From contig NZ_JAQWOO010000085.1 of NCBI RefSeq assembly GCF_029245835.1, forward strand, positions 1 through 53,156: a stretch of DNA of 53,156 nucleotides, in the 5' to 3' direction. Made by a program: the position numbers and the translations under genes. This stretch comes from Algibacter sp. Lineage in GTDB: Bacteria > Bacteroidota > Bacteroidia > Flavobacteriales > Flavobacteriaceae. This document shows, in pieces, positions 45,260 to 53,156 of the stretch. The number at the start of each line of letters is the position of its first letter. Within the stretch, counting starts at the first letter, position 1. The notes below the pieces were generated by a model, which was not told the origin of the DNA, made no database searches, and worked only from the letters and a program-made list of their open reading frames with translations.

Positions 45260-46321
45260 ATGGCTGGAAATTCCTTCGGAAAACTATTCAATCTAACAAC
45301 TTATGGAGAATCTCACGGACCTGCTTTAGGCGGCGTAATTGATGGTTGTCCTTCTGGAATTAAATTAGATTTAGATGACATTCAAAACGAATTAAATCGA
45401 AGAAAACCAGGGCAATCCGCTATTGTTACACAACGTAAAGAACCAGATACCGTAAAATTTCATTCAGGGATATTTGAAGGGGTAACCACAGGAACTTCCA
45501 TAGGTTTTGTTATCGAAAACACCAATCAAAAATCTCATGATTACTCGCACATAAAAGATAGTTACAGACCTAGTCATGCTGATTATACGTATGATAAAAA
45601 ATATGGCGTACGTGATTATCGTGGTGGCGGTCGAAGTTCTGCCCGCGAAACCGCATGTCGTGTTGTAGCTGGAGCCATAGCAAAACAAATGCTAAAAGAT
45701 ATTGAAATTACAGCTTACGTTTCAGGTGTTGGAACCATGAAATTAGACACCCCATATAACGAGATAGACCTTACAAAAGTAGAATCCAATATCGTACGTT
45801 GTCCAGATCAAGACATGGCAGCAAAAATGGAAACTTACATAAAGCAAGTACGCGGAAAGGGGGATACCGTTGGTGGTATTGTAAGTTGTATTATCAAGAA
45901 TGTCCCTGTAGGTTTAGGCGAGCCTGTGTTCGATAAATTACATGCGGAATTAGGAAAAGCCATGTTATCCATAAACGCTGTAAAAGGCTTTGAGTATGGT
46001 AGCGGTTTCCACGGAAGTACCATGTACGGAAGCGACCATAATGACTCGTTTAATAATGATGGTACAACAAAAACCAATTTTTCTGGCGGTATCCAAGGTG
46101 GAATTAGTAACGGCATGGATATCTATTTTAGCGTCGCTTTTAAACCTGTAGCAACGCTTATTCAGAAGTACGAAACTATCGATAAAGCTGGAAACACAGT
46201 AGAAATGCAAGGAAAAGGACGTCACGACCCATGTGTGGTACCTCGTGCAGTGCCTATTGTAGAAGCTATGGCAGCATTGGTTTTAGCCGACTTTCATTTA
46301 ATAAATAAACTCTATAATTAG
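45260..46321 (+). CDS. aroC: Chorismate synthase
   Basis: A 353-residue FMN-dependent lyase converting 5-enolpyruvylshikimate 3-phosphate to chorismate, the last shared step of aromatic amino acid synthesis. Family signatures are [31 protein letters not shown], the FMN-site [12 protein letters not shown], and [15 protein letters not shown] near the C-terminus. Length and motifs are complete. No other shikimate gene lies nearby, so it is probably transcribed alone. Confidence 0.97.
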   Translation: MAGNSFGKLFNLTTYGESHGPALGGVIDGCPSGIKLDLDDIQNELNRRKPGQSAIVTQRKEPDTVKFHSGIFEGVTTGTSIGFVIENTNQKSHDYSHIKDSYRPSHADYTYDKKYGVRDYRGGGRSSARETACRVVAGAIAKQMLKDIEITAYVSGVGTMKLDTPYNEIDLTKVESNIVRCPDQDMAAKMETYIKQVRGKGDTVGGIVSCIIKNVPVGLGEPVFDKLHAELGKAMLSINAVKGFEYGSGFHGSTMYGSDHNDSFNNDGTTKTNFSGGIQGGISNGMDIYFSVAFKPVATLIQKYETIDKAGNTVEMQGKGRHDPCVVPRAVPIVEAMAALVLADFHLINKLYN

Positions 46322-46555
46322 TTTTTTTTGAAGCTATTTCCCGCTTTTCACTGTATCTTTCTTGTGCTGAACTTGTTTCAATATCTCATCACGCTTAGTT
46401 TTTAAATCTAATTCACAACTAACTTTAACTTTGTTCTAAAGCTCAAAATAAGGATGCCGTTTCAATCGGGGTTAAACCACCAAGAAGGGTAAGTGATTTA
46501 TTTCGAGTCTAATTATTTTTTTTTTTTTGGAAATTGGAGCTTTTATTTTTTGAGT
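46322..46555. other. 234-bp non-coding gap between convergent genes
   Basis: The gap between the aroC and acyltransferase stops contains no plausible gene. It holds short stretches such as TTGTGCTGAACTTGTTTCA and GCCGTTTCAATCGGGGTTA that look like fragments of the dispersed intergenic repeats common in this family. There is also a run of 13 T at 46516-46528. I see no clear stem-loop terminator. Confidence 0.5.
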
Positions 46556-47440
46556 TTAAACCTGTGGTTTCTTACCTCGATGTTTCCATCGATTATGTGT
46601 CCAAAAATAATACTCAGGAGCTTCCAGGATTTGTTCCTCAACTCGCTTTAAATAAAGATCAGTTAGTTCAAAATCAGCAGATGCCTTAGCGTTTCTTACA
46701 ATGTCAGTAAAGGTTGCTTCATAATATCCGCGTTTTACTTTTTTAACTTTTAAAAAAAGAGTAACCATATCCAGTCGCTTTGCAAGTAATTCAGCACCTA
46801 CATGAACAGGGACTTCTGTTCCCATAAAACCTTGCCAATGTGTAGCTTTATGGAGTTTTGGAGATTGATCGAAAACAAAACCATTAAGCGTTAATTTGTT
46901 GTCTCTTTTAGCTTTTATAAGTATCGGAAAAGTCTCTTTAGTAGTGATTAAATAACTGTTATATTTTGCTCGAATACGCTTAACAAGAGCATCAAAATAT
47001 TTATTACTAAGTCTTTTGTAAACCGCATAACCTTTGTGTTTTACATGAGTTTGTAATATAAAAACCCATTCCCAACTCGCATAATGTCCCATAAATAAAA
47101 CAATACTTCTGTTTTCTTTTTCAAGCTTGGTTATTTCTTCAACATTAGTAAACACATAGCGTTTTTGCATTTCAGCTTCAGAAATAGTAATGGATTTTAT
47201 GGCTTCAAATATCATGTCACATAAATGATGATAAAATCGCTTTCTAATTTTGAGAATCTCTTTTTCTGTACTACTAGGAAGTGCTAACCTTAAATTATTT
47301 AAAACTACTTTTTTTCTATAACCGATTATGTAGTAAAGCAATATATAAAAGCAATCAGATAATATATACAGTAATCTAAAAGGTAATATTGATATTATCC
47401 ATAAAAGTGGATAAACTAGAATATAAACTAGAAATTGCAT
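46556..47440 (-). CDS. Lysophospholipid/lipid A acyltransferase (LpxL/HtrB-like)
   Basis: A 294-residue inner-membrane protein with an N-terminal helix (FLVYILVYPLLWIISILPF) and the LpxL/LpxM acyltransferase domain. The catalytic HX4(D/E) box is H-YASW-E in LFMGHYASWEW, and the FVFDQSP and HNRWK motifs follow in the usual places. It should transfer a fatty acyl chain to a lipid A precursor. It is divergent from the rhomboid gene and fits the envelope theme of the neighbourhood. Confidence 0.88.
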   Translation of the reverse strand: MQFLVYILVYPLLWIISILPFRLLYILSDCFYILLYYIIGYRKKVVLNNLRLALPSSTEKEILKIRKRFYHHLCDMIFEAIKSITISEAEMQKRYVFTNVEEITKLEKENRSIVLFMGHYASWEWVFILQTHVKHKGYAVYKRLSNKYFDALVKRIRAKYNSYLITTKETFPILIKAKRDNKLTLNGFVFDQSPKLHKATHWQGFMGTEVPVHVGAELLAKRLDMVTLFLKVKKVKRGYYEATFTDIVRNAKASADFELTDLYLKRVEEQILEAPEYYFWTHNRWKHRGKKPQV

Positions 47441-47529
47441 GAATTAGTTTTAGATTTGTAATGCAAATATATACTATACCAATTACAAACAATAATTAGT
47501 ATTTATTTAAGTTTAAACACGAATATCAC

Positions 47530-48180
47530 ATGAGTAAATTAGATTTAGTAACCATTATAATAATCGCAGCAAACGTGATTATTTCTTATAAAGGTTTTGG
47601 CGATTATAGTTTTTTTGATAAATACAAATTTCAAGTTGGTAGTGTACAACGCGGAGAGAAAATAAGACTATTTAGTTGTGGTTTTTTACACGCTGATACG
47701 CAACATCTTTTGTTTAATATGTTATCTCTTTACTTTTTTGCAGATGTTGTAATTAGGCTTTTGAGTCCTTTGGAATTCATAATAGTTTATTTTGGAAGCC
47801 TTTTATTAGGTAGTTTATTATCGCTTTATTTTCATAAAAACGAATATCATTATAGTGCTGTTGGAGCCAGTGGAGCCGTAAGTGGTATTATTTATTCAGC
47901 AATTTTATTACAGCCAGGAATGAATCTATATTTATTTTTTATTCCCATACCAATTCCTGCATATATCTTTGGTATTGGCTATTTATTGTATTCTATTTAC
48001 GGTATGAAAAATAGGGTAGGTAATATTGGTCATGATGCGCATTTTGGTGGAGCTATTGGAGGGTATTTAATTACTTTAATATTATCTCCTTGGTTGTTTG
48101 AAACCAATTTATTGATGATTGTTTTATTGGCTATTCCTATTCTTTTATTGTTTGCTTTGAAGAAAATGGGAAAGGTGTAA
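47530..48180 (+). CDS. Rhomboid-family intramembrane serine protease
   Basis: A 216-residue polytopic protein with six or so helices. The catalytic dyad is S114 in VGASGAVSG and H171 in DAHFGGAIGG. The HADTQHLLFNMLSLYFF segment with the conserved H-x3-N-type oxyanion motif is present in helix 2. It is the minimal bacterial rhomboid form, without extra cytoplasmic domains. Substrates are unknown. It is followed by a 181-bp gap before lon. Confidence 0.9.
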   Translation: MSKLDLVTIIIIAANVIISYKGFGDYSFFDKYKFQVGSVQRGEKIRLFSCGFLHADTQHLLFNMLSLYFFADVVIRLLSPLEFIIVYFGSLLLGSLLSLYFHKNEYHYSAVGASGAVSGIIYSAILLQPGMNLYLFFIPIPIPAYIFGIGYLLYSIYGMKNRVGNIGHDAHFGGAIGGYLITLILSPWLFETNLLMIVLLAIPILLLFALKKMGKV

Positions 48181-48361
48181 ATCTTAATACATTATTTTTT
48201 GAATCTCGAATCATAAATATGGCATAGCTATTGAATTCATAATGATGTTGTATATAAGTATTTGATTTCAAAATACTCATTTTCAACAAGTTACTATGTT
48301 TAATATTAAATTAAAAAAATGATCAATTTTGTTTTAATGACAGATTGACCTAAATATATTT

Positions 48362-50812
48362 ATGAAGAAATCTAAATTTACTACCCTTGACAGTTTGTCA
48401 CTTCAGGAATTTGATGAAAACTCAGAATTAATTCCGTTAATGACACCAGAGGACGAAGAAGCGATAAATAATGAAGAATTGCCAGAAACATTACCAATCT
48501 TATCATTAAGAAATACGGTATTGTTTCCAGGTGTTGTAATACCTATTACAGCAGGTAGAGATGCCTCAATTAAGCTAATAAATGATGCTAACAAAGGCGG
48601 AAAAGTTATTGGTGTAGTGGCTCAAAAAGACGAAGCTGTTGAAAAACCATCAGCTAAAGATATTCATGAAACTGGTACAGTTGCTAGAATTTTACGTGTT
48701 TTAAAAATGCCAGATGGTAATGTTACAGTAATCATTCAGGGAAAAAAACGTTTCAGAGTAGCAGAAGTACTTACCGAAGTACCTTACATGAATGCTACCA
48801 TAAGAGACATTCCGGAGGCAAAACCAGCCCAAAAGAATAAGGAGTTTTCAGCTATTATTGATTCTATAAAAGATTTAGCTTTAGAAATTATTAAGGAAAG
48901 TCCTAATATTCCAAGTGAGGCTTCTTTCGCAATAAAGAATATTGAAAGTAACTCGTTTTTAGTCAACTTCGTGTCATCAAACATGAACCTTTCAGTAGAC
49001 GAAAAACAAGAACTTCTAGAAATTAACGATCTTAAAAAACGTGCTTTAGCAACCCTAAAGTATATGAATGTTGAGTTTCAGAAATTAGAACTTAAGAATG
49101 ATATTCAGTCTAGAGTTCAGATGGATATGAGCCAACAGCAGCGGGAGTACTTCTTACATCAGCAAATGAAAACCATTCAAGAAGAATTGGGTGGCGTGAG
49201 TCATGATGAGGAAATTGATGAGATGAAAGCTAAGGCTAGTGAAAAACTTTGGGACGAAGATGTTGCTAAGCATTTTGAAAAGGAAATTGCCAAAATGCAA
49301 CGCATGAATCCGCAAGTGGCAGAATATTCTATTCAAAGAAATTATTTAGAATTGTTTTTAGATTTACCATGGAATGCGTTTAGTGAAGATAAATTCGACC
49401 TTAAGCATGCCATGAAAATTCTAGACCGTGATCATTTTGGTCTAGAAGATGTAAAACGAAGAATTATAGAATATTTAGCCGTTTTAAAATTGCGTAATGA
49501 CATGAAGTCTCCTATTTTATGTCTGTATGGACCTCCAGGAGTTGGAAAAACATCATTAGGGAAATCTATTGCAGAAGCTTTAGGGAGAGAATATGTTCGT
49601 ATTTCACTAGGTGGTTTAAGAGACGAGGCTGAAATTCGTGGGCACCGAAAAACGTATATTGGTGCCATGCCAGGGCGTATTATTCAAAGTTTGAAAAAAG
49701 CAGGAACATCAAACCCTGTTTTTGTTTTAGATGAAATTGATAAGCTTTCTAATTCGCATCAAGGTGACCCGTCTTCTGCCATGTTGGAAGTACTCGACCC
49801 CGAGCAAAACAGTGCGTTTTATGATAATTTTTTAGAAATGGGGTATGATCTTTCTAAAGTCATGTTTATTGCAACGTCTAATAGTTTGTCAACCATTCAG
49901 CCTGCTTTACTTGATAGAATGGAAATTATTAATGTAACAGGATACACTATTGAAGAAAAGGTAGAAATTGCAAAACGTCATTTATTACCAAAGCAATTAA
50001 AAGAACATGGTTTAACAGATAAACATTTAAAAATAGGAAAACCGCAATTAGAAAAAATTGTTGAAGGTTATACGCGTGAGTCTGGAGTAAGAGGTTTAGA
50101 AAAACAAGTAGCAAAAATGGTGCGTTATGCAGCTAAAAATATTGCTATGGAAGAGGATTACAATATTAAAGTATCAAACGAAGATATTATTGAAGTCTTA
50201 GGAGGCCCTAAATTAGAACGTGATAAATATGAAAATAATAATGTAGCTGGTGTTGTAACAGGTTTAGCGTGGACACGCGTTGGCGGTGATATTCTTTTTA
50301 TAGAATCTATTCTTTCAAAAGGGAAAGGCGCTATGACTATTACGGGTAATCTCGGAAAAGTCATGAAGGAGTCTGCTACAATTGCTATGGAATACATTAA
50401 ATCCAATGCTGATGAATTTGGAATTGATGCTACAATTTTCGATAAGTACAATGTCCATATTCATGTTCCAGAAGGTGCAACTCCAAAAGATGGACCAAGT
50501 GCTGGCGTTACCATGTTAACATCATTAGTATCCCTTTTTACGCAAAAGAAAGTTAAGAAAAGTTTAGCGATGACTGGAGAAATTACGCTTCGTGGTAAAG
50601 TGTTGCCAGTTGGAGGAATTAAAGAAAAGATATTAGCAGCAAAACGTGCAAGAATTAAAGAAATTTTGTTGTGTGAAGAAAATCGAAGAGATATTGAAGA
50701 CATTAAACCCGAGTATTTAAAAGGTTTAACATTTCACTATGTAACAGATATGAGTGATGTTATTAAGTTGGCAATTACAAATCAGAAAGTAAAAAACGCA
50801 AAAAAAATATAA
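48362..50812 (+). CDS. lon: ATP-dependent protease Lon
   Basis: An 816-residue AAA+ protease that degrades misfolded and regulatory cytoplasmic proteins. It has an N-terminal LON substrate-binding domain (about 40-240; [19 protein letters not shown]) and a coiled coil. The AAA module carries Walker A GPPGVGKT (390-397) and [10 protein letters not shown]. The C-terminal protease has S713 in [10 protein letters not shown] and K756 in GGIKEK, spaced as in E. coli Lon. The extended N-terminus before the LON domain (about 40 residues) is acidic. It is followed by a strong terminator. Confidence 0.97.
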   Translation: MKKSKFTTLDSLSLQEFDENSELIPLMTPEDEEAINNEELPETLPILSLRNTVLFPGVVIPITAGRDASIKLINDANKGGKVIGVVAQKDEAVEKPSAKDIHETGTVARILRVLKMPDGNVTVIIQGKKRFRVAEVLTEVPYMNATIRDIPEAKPAQKNKEFSAIIDSIKDLALEIIKESPNIPSEASFAIKNIESNSFLVNFVSSNMNLSVDEKQELLEINDLKKRALATLKYMNVEFQKLELKNDIQSRVQMDMSQQQREYFLHQQMKTIQEELGGVSHDEEIDEMKAKASEKLWDEDVAKHFEKEIAKMQRMNPQVAEYSIQRNYLELFLDLPWNAFSEDKFDLKHAMKILDRDHFGLEDVKRRIIEYLAVLKLRNDMKSPILCLYGPPGVGKTSLGKSIAEALGREYVRISLGGLRDEAEIRGHRKTYIGAMPGRIIQSLKKAGTSNPVFVLDEIDKLSNSHQGDPSSAMLEVLDPEQNSAFYDNFLEMGYDLSKVMFIATSNSLSTIQPALLDRMEIINVTGYTIEEKVEIAKRHLLPKQLKEHGLTDKHLKIGKPQLEKIVEGYTRESGVRGLEKQVAKMVRYAAKNIAMEEDYNIKVSNEDIIEVLGGPKLERDKYENNNVAGVVTGLAWTRVGGDILFIESILSKGKGAMTITGNLGKVMKESATIAMEYIKSNADEFGIDATIFDKYNVHIHVPEGATPKDGPSAGVTMLTSLVSLFTQKKVKKSLAMTGEITLRGKVLPVGGIKEKILAAKRARIKEILLCEENRRDIEDIKPEYLKGLTFHYVTDMSDVIKLAITNQKVKNAKKI

Positions 50813-50892
50813 TTGATATTAAGCACAAATCTCTAAAACTCATAAAGTTTTCTTGATTTATGTTTTTGCAAAAAAAATAATTTTAATATAAA

Positions 50893-50925
50893 CCTCAAGA
50901 CACTTTGTCTTGAGGAATTTTTTTT
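50893..50925 (+). terminator. Terminator of lon
   Basis: CCTCAAGACA (50893-50902) pairs perfectly with TGTCTTGAGG (50906-50915) around a 3-base loop and is followed by AATTTTTTTT. Confidence 0.88.
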
Positions 50926-50987
50926 GATTAAAATAAAAGTTACATGATATCGTTTAAAGATAGATTTACTTACTTTGTGTCGTAAAT

Positions 50988-52007
50988 ATGTTAAGAAAAA
51001 TTATCACTTTTTTTTGTTTAACCATAACTTCTCTCTCATTAGCTCAAGTAGGAGGAGAAACTACATACCGATTTCTTAATTTGATGTCATCACCTCGTCA
51101 AGCAGCTTTAGGTGGTAAGGTCTTAACTAATGTAGATTACGATGTTACGCAAGCTATATTTAATCCAGCTACTATAAATGTAGAAATGGATAATCAATTA
51201 GCTTTAAATTACACAAGCTATTTGGGTGGTATTAGTTTTGGTACTGCGGCTTATGCTTATACTATAGATAGACGAACTCAAACGTTTCATGCTGGTATTA
51301 CCTATGTTAATTATGGCTCTTTTGATGGTTATGATGAGGCAGGGAATTCAACAGGTTCTTTTACTGGAAATGAGACAGCACTTTCATTTGGATATGCTAC
51401 ACAAATAGATTACTCTGATTTTTATTTTGGAGGAAATATAAAACTCATAACTTCCAAATTAGAACAATATAATTCGATTGGAGCAGCAGTCGATTTAGGG
51501 ATTATTTACATTAATGAAGATTTAGATTTTAACGCAGCTTTGGTAGTTAGAAACTTAGGATCACAAATAACTACATATGCAGATCTTAACGAGCGCATCC
51601 CTTTTGAAGTCGCTTTTGGAATGTCACAGCGTTTAGAAAATGTACCCATTCGTTGGCATGTAACCCTAGAAAATTTACAGGAATGGCCAATTTCTAGACC
51701 AAATCCTGCGCGTGCAATCAGTGATTTATCAGGCAACCAATCTTCAGAAAAAGTAGGCTTTATAGGGCAAGTTATTAGACATACCATTGTTGGAGCTGAA
51801 TTATTTCCCGACGGAGGTTTTAATATTCGTTTAGGGTATAATTTTAGAAGAGGCGAAGAGTTACGAATCATAGATCAACGTAATTTTTCAGGATTATCTG
51901 CGGGTATTTCTATAAAAATGAACAAAATGCGCTTTAGTTATACACATGCTAAATTTACTAGTGCGGCTAATGCAAACTTCTTCGGGTTGCAAATAGATTT
52001 ACAGTAA
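50988..52007 (+). CDS. porQ: Type IX secretion system protein PorQ
   Basis: A 339-residue outer-membrane protein with signal peptide MLRKIITFFCLTITSLSLAQ. The N-terminal TTYRFLNLMSSPRQAALGGK and FNPATINVEMDNQLALNYTSY match PorQ, a barrel protein of the Por/type IX secretion pathway, where it acts with PorU/PorV/PorZ at the attachment complex. The remainder is a FadL/PorV-like beta-barrel. The lon-porQ-cmk order seen here is familiar from other Flavobacteriaceae. A terminator separates it from lon. Confidence 0.85.
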   Translation: MLRKIITFFCLTITSLSLAQVGGETTYRFLNLMSSPRQAALGGKVLTNVDYDVTQAIFNPATINVEMDNQLALNYTSYLGGISFGTAAYAYTIDRRTQTFHAGITYVNYGSFDGYDEAGNSTGSFTGNETALSFGYATQIDYSDFYFGGNIKLITSKLEQYNSIGAAVDLGIIYINEDLDFNAALVVRNLGSQITTYADLNERIPFEVAFGMSQRLENVPIRWHVTLENLQEWPISRPNPARAISDLSGNQSSEKVGFIGQVIRHTIVGAELFPDGGFNIRLGYNFRRGEELRIIDQRNFSGLSAGISIKMNKMRFSYTHAKFTSAANANFFGLQIDLQ

Positions 52008-52160
52008 GTAAGAGTTCTAATTGTGCTAAATTTTTCAAGTCTTTTAAAGGTTATTTTTTGTTTGTTTAAAATCAAATATATTTATTGATAAACTATAAGT
52101 TATATTTTTTCACTTTAGGCATTTTAATTACTTTAGACACTTAAATTTTTAAATATCAAC

Positions 52161-52856
52161 ATGAATAAAATAACCATTGCTATAGATGGATTTTCATCAA
52201 CAGGAAAGAGTACCGTTGCTAAACAACTAGCTAGAGCATTAGGATATGTTTATGTTGATACAGGTGCCATGTATAGAGCGGTTACATTTTACGCAATGCA
52301 AAATGGACTTATAAATAAAGATGATTTTAATTCTGAAGCTTTAATTTACCAATTACCTAAAATTAATATCACTTTTAAGTTTAATGAAGCCTTAGGTTTT
52401 GCAGAAGTTTATTTAAACGATGTAAATATTGAAAACAAAGTTCGAACACTAGAAGTTTCAAGTTTTGTTAGTAAAGTTGCGGCAGTATCTCAAGTTCGTC
52501 AAAAATTAGTAGAACAACAGCAAAAAATGTGTCAAGATAAAGGTGTGGTTATGGATGGTAGAGATATTGGCACTGTTGTATTTCCTGATGCCGAATTGAA
52601 ATTATTTATGACAGCATCTGCTAAAACTAGAGCAGAACGTCGTTTTCTAGAACTTATAGAACGTGGTGACAAGGTGGATTATGAGGATGTTCTAAAAAAT
52701 GTTGAAGAACGTGATTTTTTAGATTCAAATAGAGCAGATTCCCCTTTATTAAAAGCCAAAGACGCTATTGAAATTGATAATTCGCATATGACTCTAGATG
52801 AGCAATTCAATAAAATTCTGCAATTAGCGAAAATGACTATTGAGGATTGTGAGTAA
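52161..52856 (+). CDS. cmk: Cytidylate kinase
   Basis: A 231-residue P-loop kinase phosphorylating CMP and dCMP. The P-loop GFSSTGKST (residues 10-18), VDTGAMYRAVTFYA, GRDIGTVVFPDAELKLFMTA and the lid-region AERRFLELIERG are all present and in normal order. The usual P-loop second residue P in GPSGSGKGT-type enzymes is F here. It follows porQ after 153 bp. Confidence 0.95.
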   Translation: MNKITIAIDGFSSTGKSTVAKQLARALGYVYVDTGAMYRAVTFYAMQNGLINKDDFNSEALIYQLPKINITFKFNEALGFAEVYLNDVNIENKVRTLEVSSFVSKVAAVSQVRQKLVEQQQKMCQDKGVVMDGRDIGTVVFPDAELKLFMTASAKTRAERRFLELIERGDKVDYEDVLKNVEERDFLDSNRADSPLLKAKDAIEIDNSHMTLDEQFNKILQLAKMTIEDCE

Positions 52857-52863
52857 TTTTTAC

Positions 52864-52892
52864 TCATTGCGAACGGAGTTTGGCAATCTGTT
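52864..52892. repeat. Fragment of the CATTGCGA-type intergenic repeat
   Basis: TCATTGCGAAC followed by GGAGTTTGGCAATCTG resembles one arm of the palindromic repeat at 4271-4344. It lies directly after the cmk stop and before the truncated IS3 element. Confidence 0.5.
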
Positions 52893-52930
52893 TAATTTTA
52901 GTTCTAAATAATAAGATTGTAGGCTTCCCT

Positions 52931-53156
52931 TAATTAGAACTGCTTAAATTTCTAATATTATCAAATTTATTATTTTTAATTCTAATGGAGCTAGCTCCAT
53001 TAGAATTAATTTCTGCATATTTTACTGGAGGTATTTTTCCTAATGCATCATGAGGTCTAAAATGATTATAATCATCCATCCATATTTGTGTTTGCACTCT
53101 AACTTGTTCTATGGTTTCAAAAATATATTTATTTAAAACACCTCTTCTATAGCTTC
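52931..53156 (-). CDS. IS3-family transposase OrfB, C-terminal fragment (runs off right edge)
   Basis: The minus strand enters from the right edge in an open frame and ends with TAA at 52931-52933. The peptide SYRRGVLNKYIF, then IWMDDYNHFRPHDALGKIPP, is the end of the integrase core of IS3-family (IS407/IS150-like) transposases. The C-terminal tail (EINSNGASSIRI...NLSSSN) is longer than in many relatives and is partly encoded by a 34-bp palindrome. The catalytic DDE residues lie beyond the window. TGTAGGCTTCCC at 52918-52929 may be the terminal inverted repeat of the element. Confidence 0.85.
52976..53009. repeat. 34-bp perfect palindrome in the IS3 transposase gene
   Basis: The half site TTAATTCTAATGGAGCT is followed directly by its exact inverse complement, with no loop. 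It lies in the last third of the visible transposase fragment and is translated as part of the tail. Confidence 0.85.

Noticed and set aside
48181-48361. Possible heat-shock operator before lon
   Set aside because: No CIRCE-type inverted repeat or clear known motif could be found; only AT-rich sequence with a weak promoter-like box.
52857-52875. Small hairpin TGAGTAA-TTT-TTACTCA over the cmk stop as terminator
   Set aside because: It has no following T run and overlaps the CATTGCGA-type repeat, so it is more likely part of that repeat.

Overview
The window is AT-rich, densely coded DNA that looks like the chromosome of a marine-type member of the Flavobacteriaceae (Bacteroidota). Evidence for this is the type IX secretion protein PorQ, the bacillithiol enzyme BshA, the LptD/amidase/MCE block, the ATPgrasp/Alpha-E and DUF2126 proteins, the TAnnTTTG-type promoter box before pfkA, and dispersed intergenic repeats of a kind common in this family. 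Identification rests on motif recognition only; no database search was run.

Layout. Positions 1-128 hold the 5' end of an IS1182-type transposase leaving the window. Positions 197-1941 hold a complete IS1182-type insertion sequence that has split a transcription terminator. A minus-strand block (1967-8213) encodes a THUMP-like methyltransferase, an AI-2E family permease, a SpoU/TrmH methyltransferase, a possible small membrane protein, a DUF4159 protein, RsmE, a parvulin-type PPIase and TsaD. Divergent from tsaD is a giant TamB-like gene (8393-12766), followed by glycolytic pfkA-gapA, a BadF-type sugar kinase and a ModF-like tandem ABC ATPase. Minus-strand 17261-24298 is a three-gene transglutaminase / circularly permuted ATP-grasp-Alpha-E / transglutaminase-DUF2126 cluster, a predicted peptide-bond-forming system with no characterised product and the most interesting locus here. 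Next come a hybrid histidine kinase whose H-box histidine is tyrosine, RidA and LptD.

From 29533 the plus strand carries a cell-wall amidase, an MCE/MlaD protein, two Fe-S redox proteins split by intergenic repeats, a small membrane protein and a conserved 161-aa protein of unknown function. After a bidirectional terminator there is an SPFH lipoprotein (minus), a decayed beta-barrel pseudogene (35899-36183), a GH3-beta-lactamase fusion, bshA, a small outer-membrane protein, a 973-aa FAD/Fe-S oxidoreductase, an LpxH-like phosphoesterase, aroC, an LpxL-like acyltransferase, a rhomboid protease, lon, porQ and cmk. The right edge cuts an IS3-family transposase that contains a 34-bp perfect palindrome.

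Themes. Many genes serve the cell envelope (LptD, TamB-like, MCE, LpxH-like, LpxL-like, amidase, GH3-serine hydrolase, PorQ, several beta-barrels). TTG start codons are frequent. Both window edges are truncated transposases. No tRNA, rRNA, CRISPR array, prophage or obvious defence island was seen.
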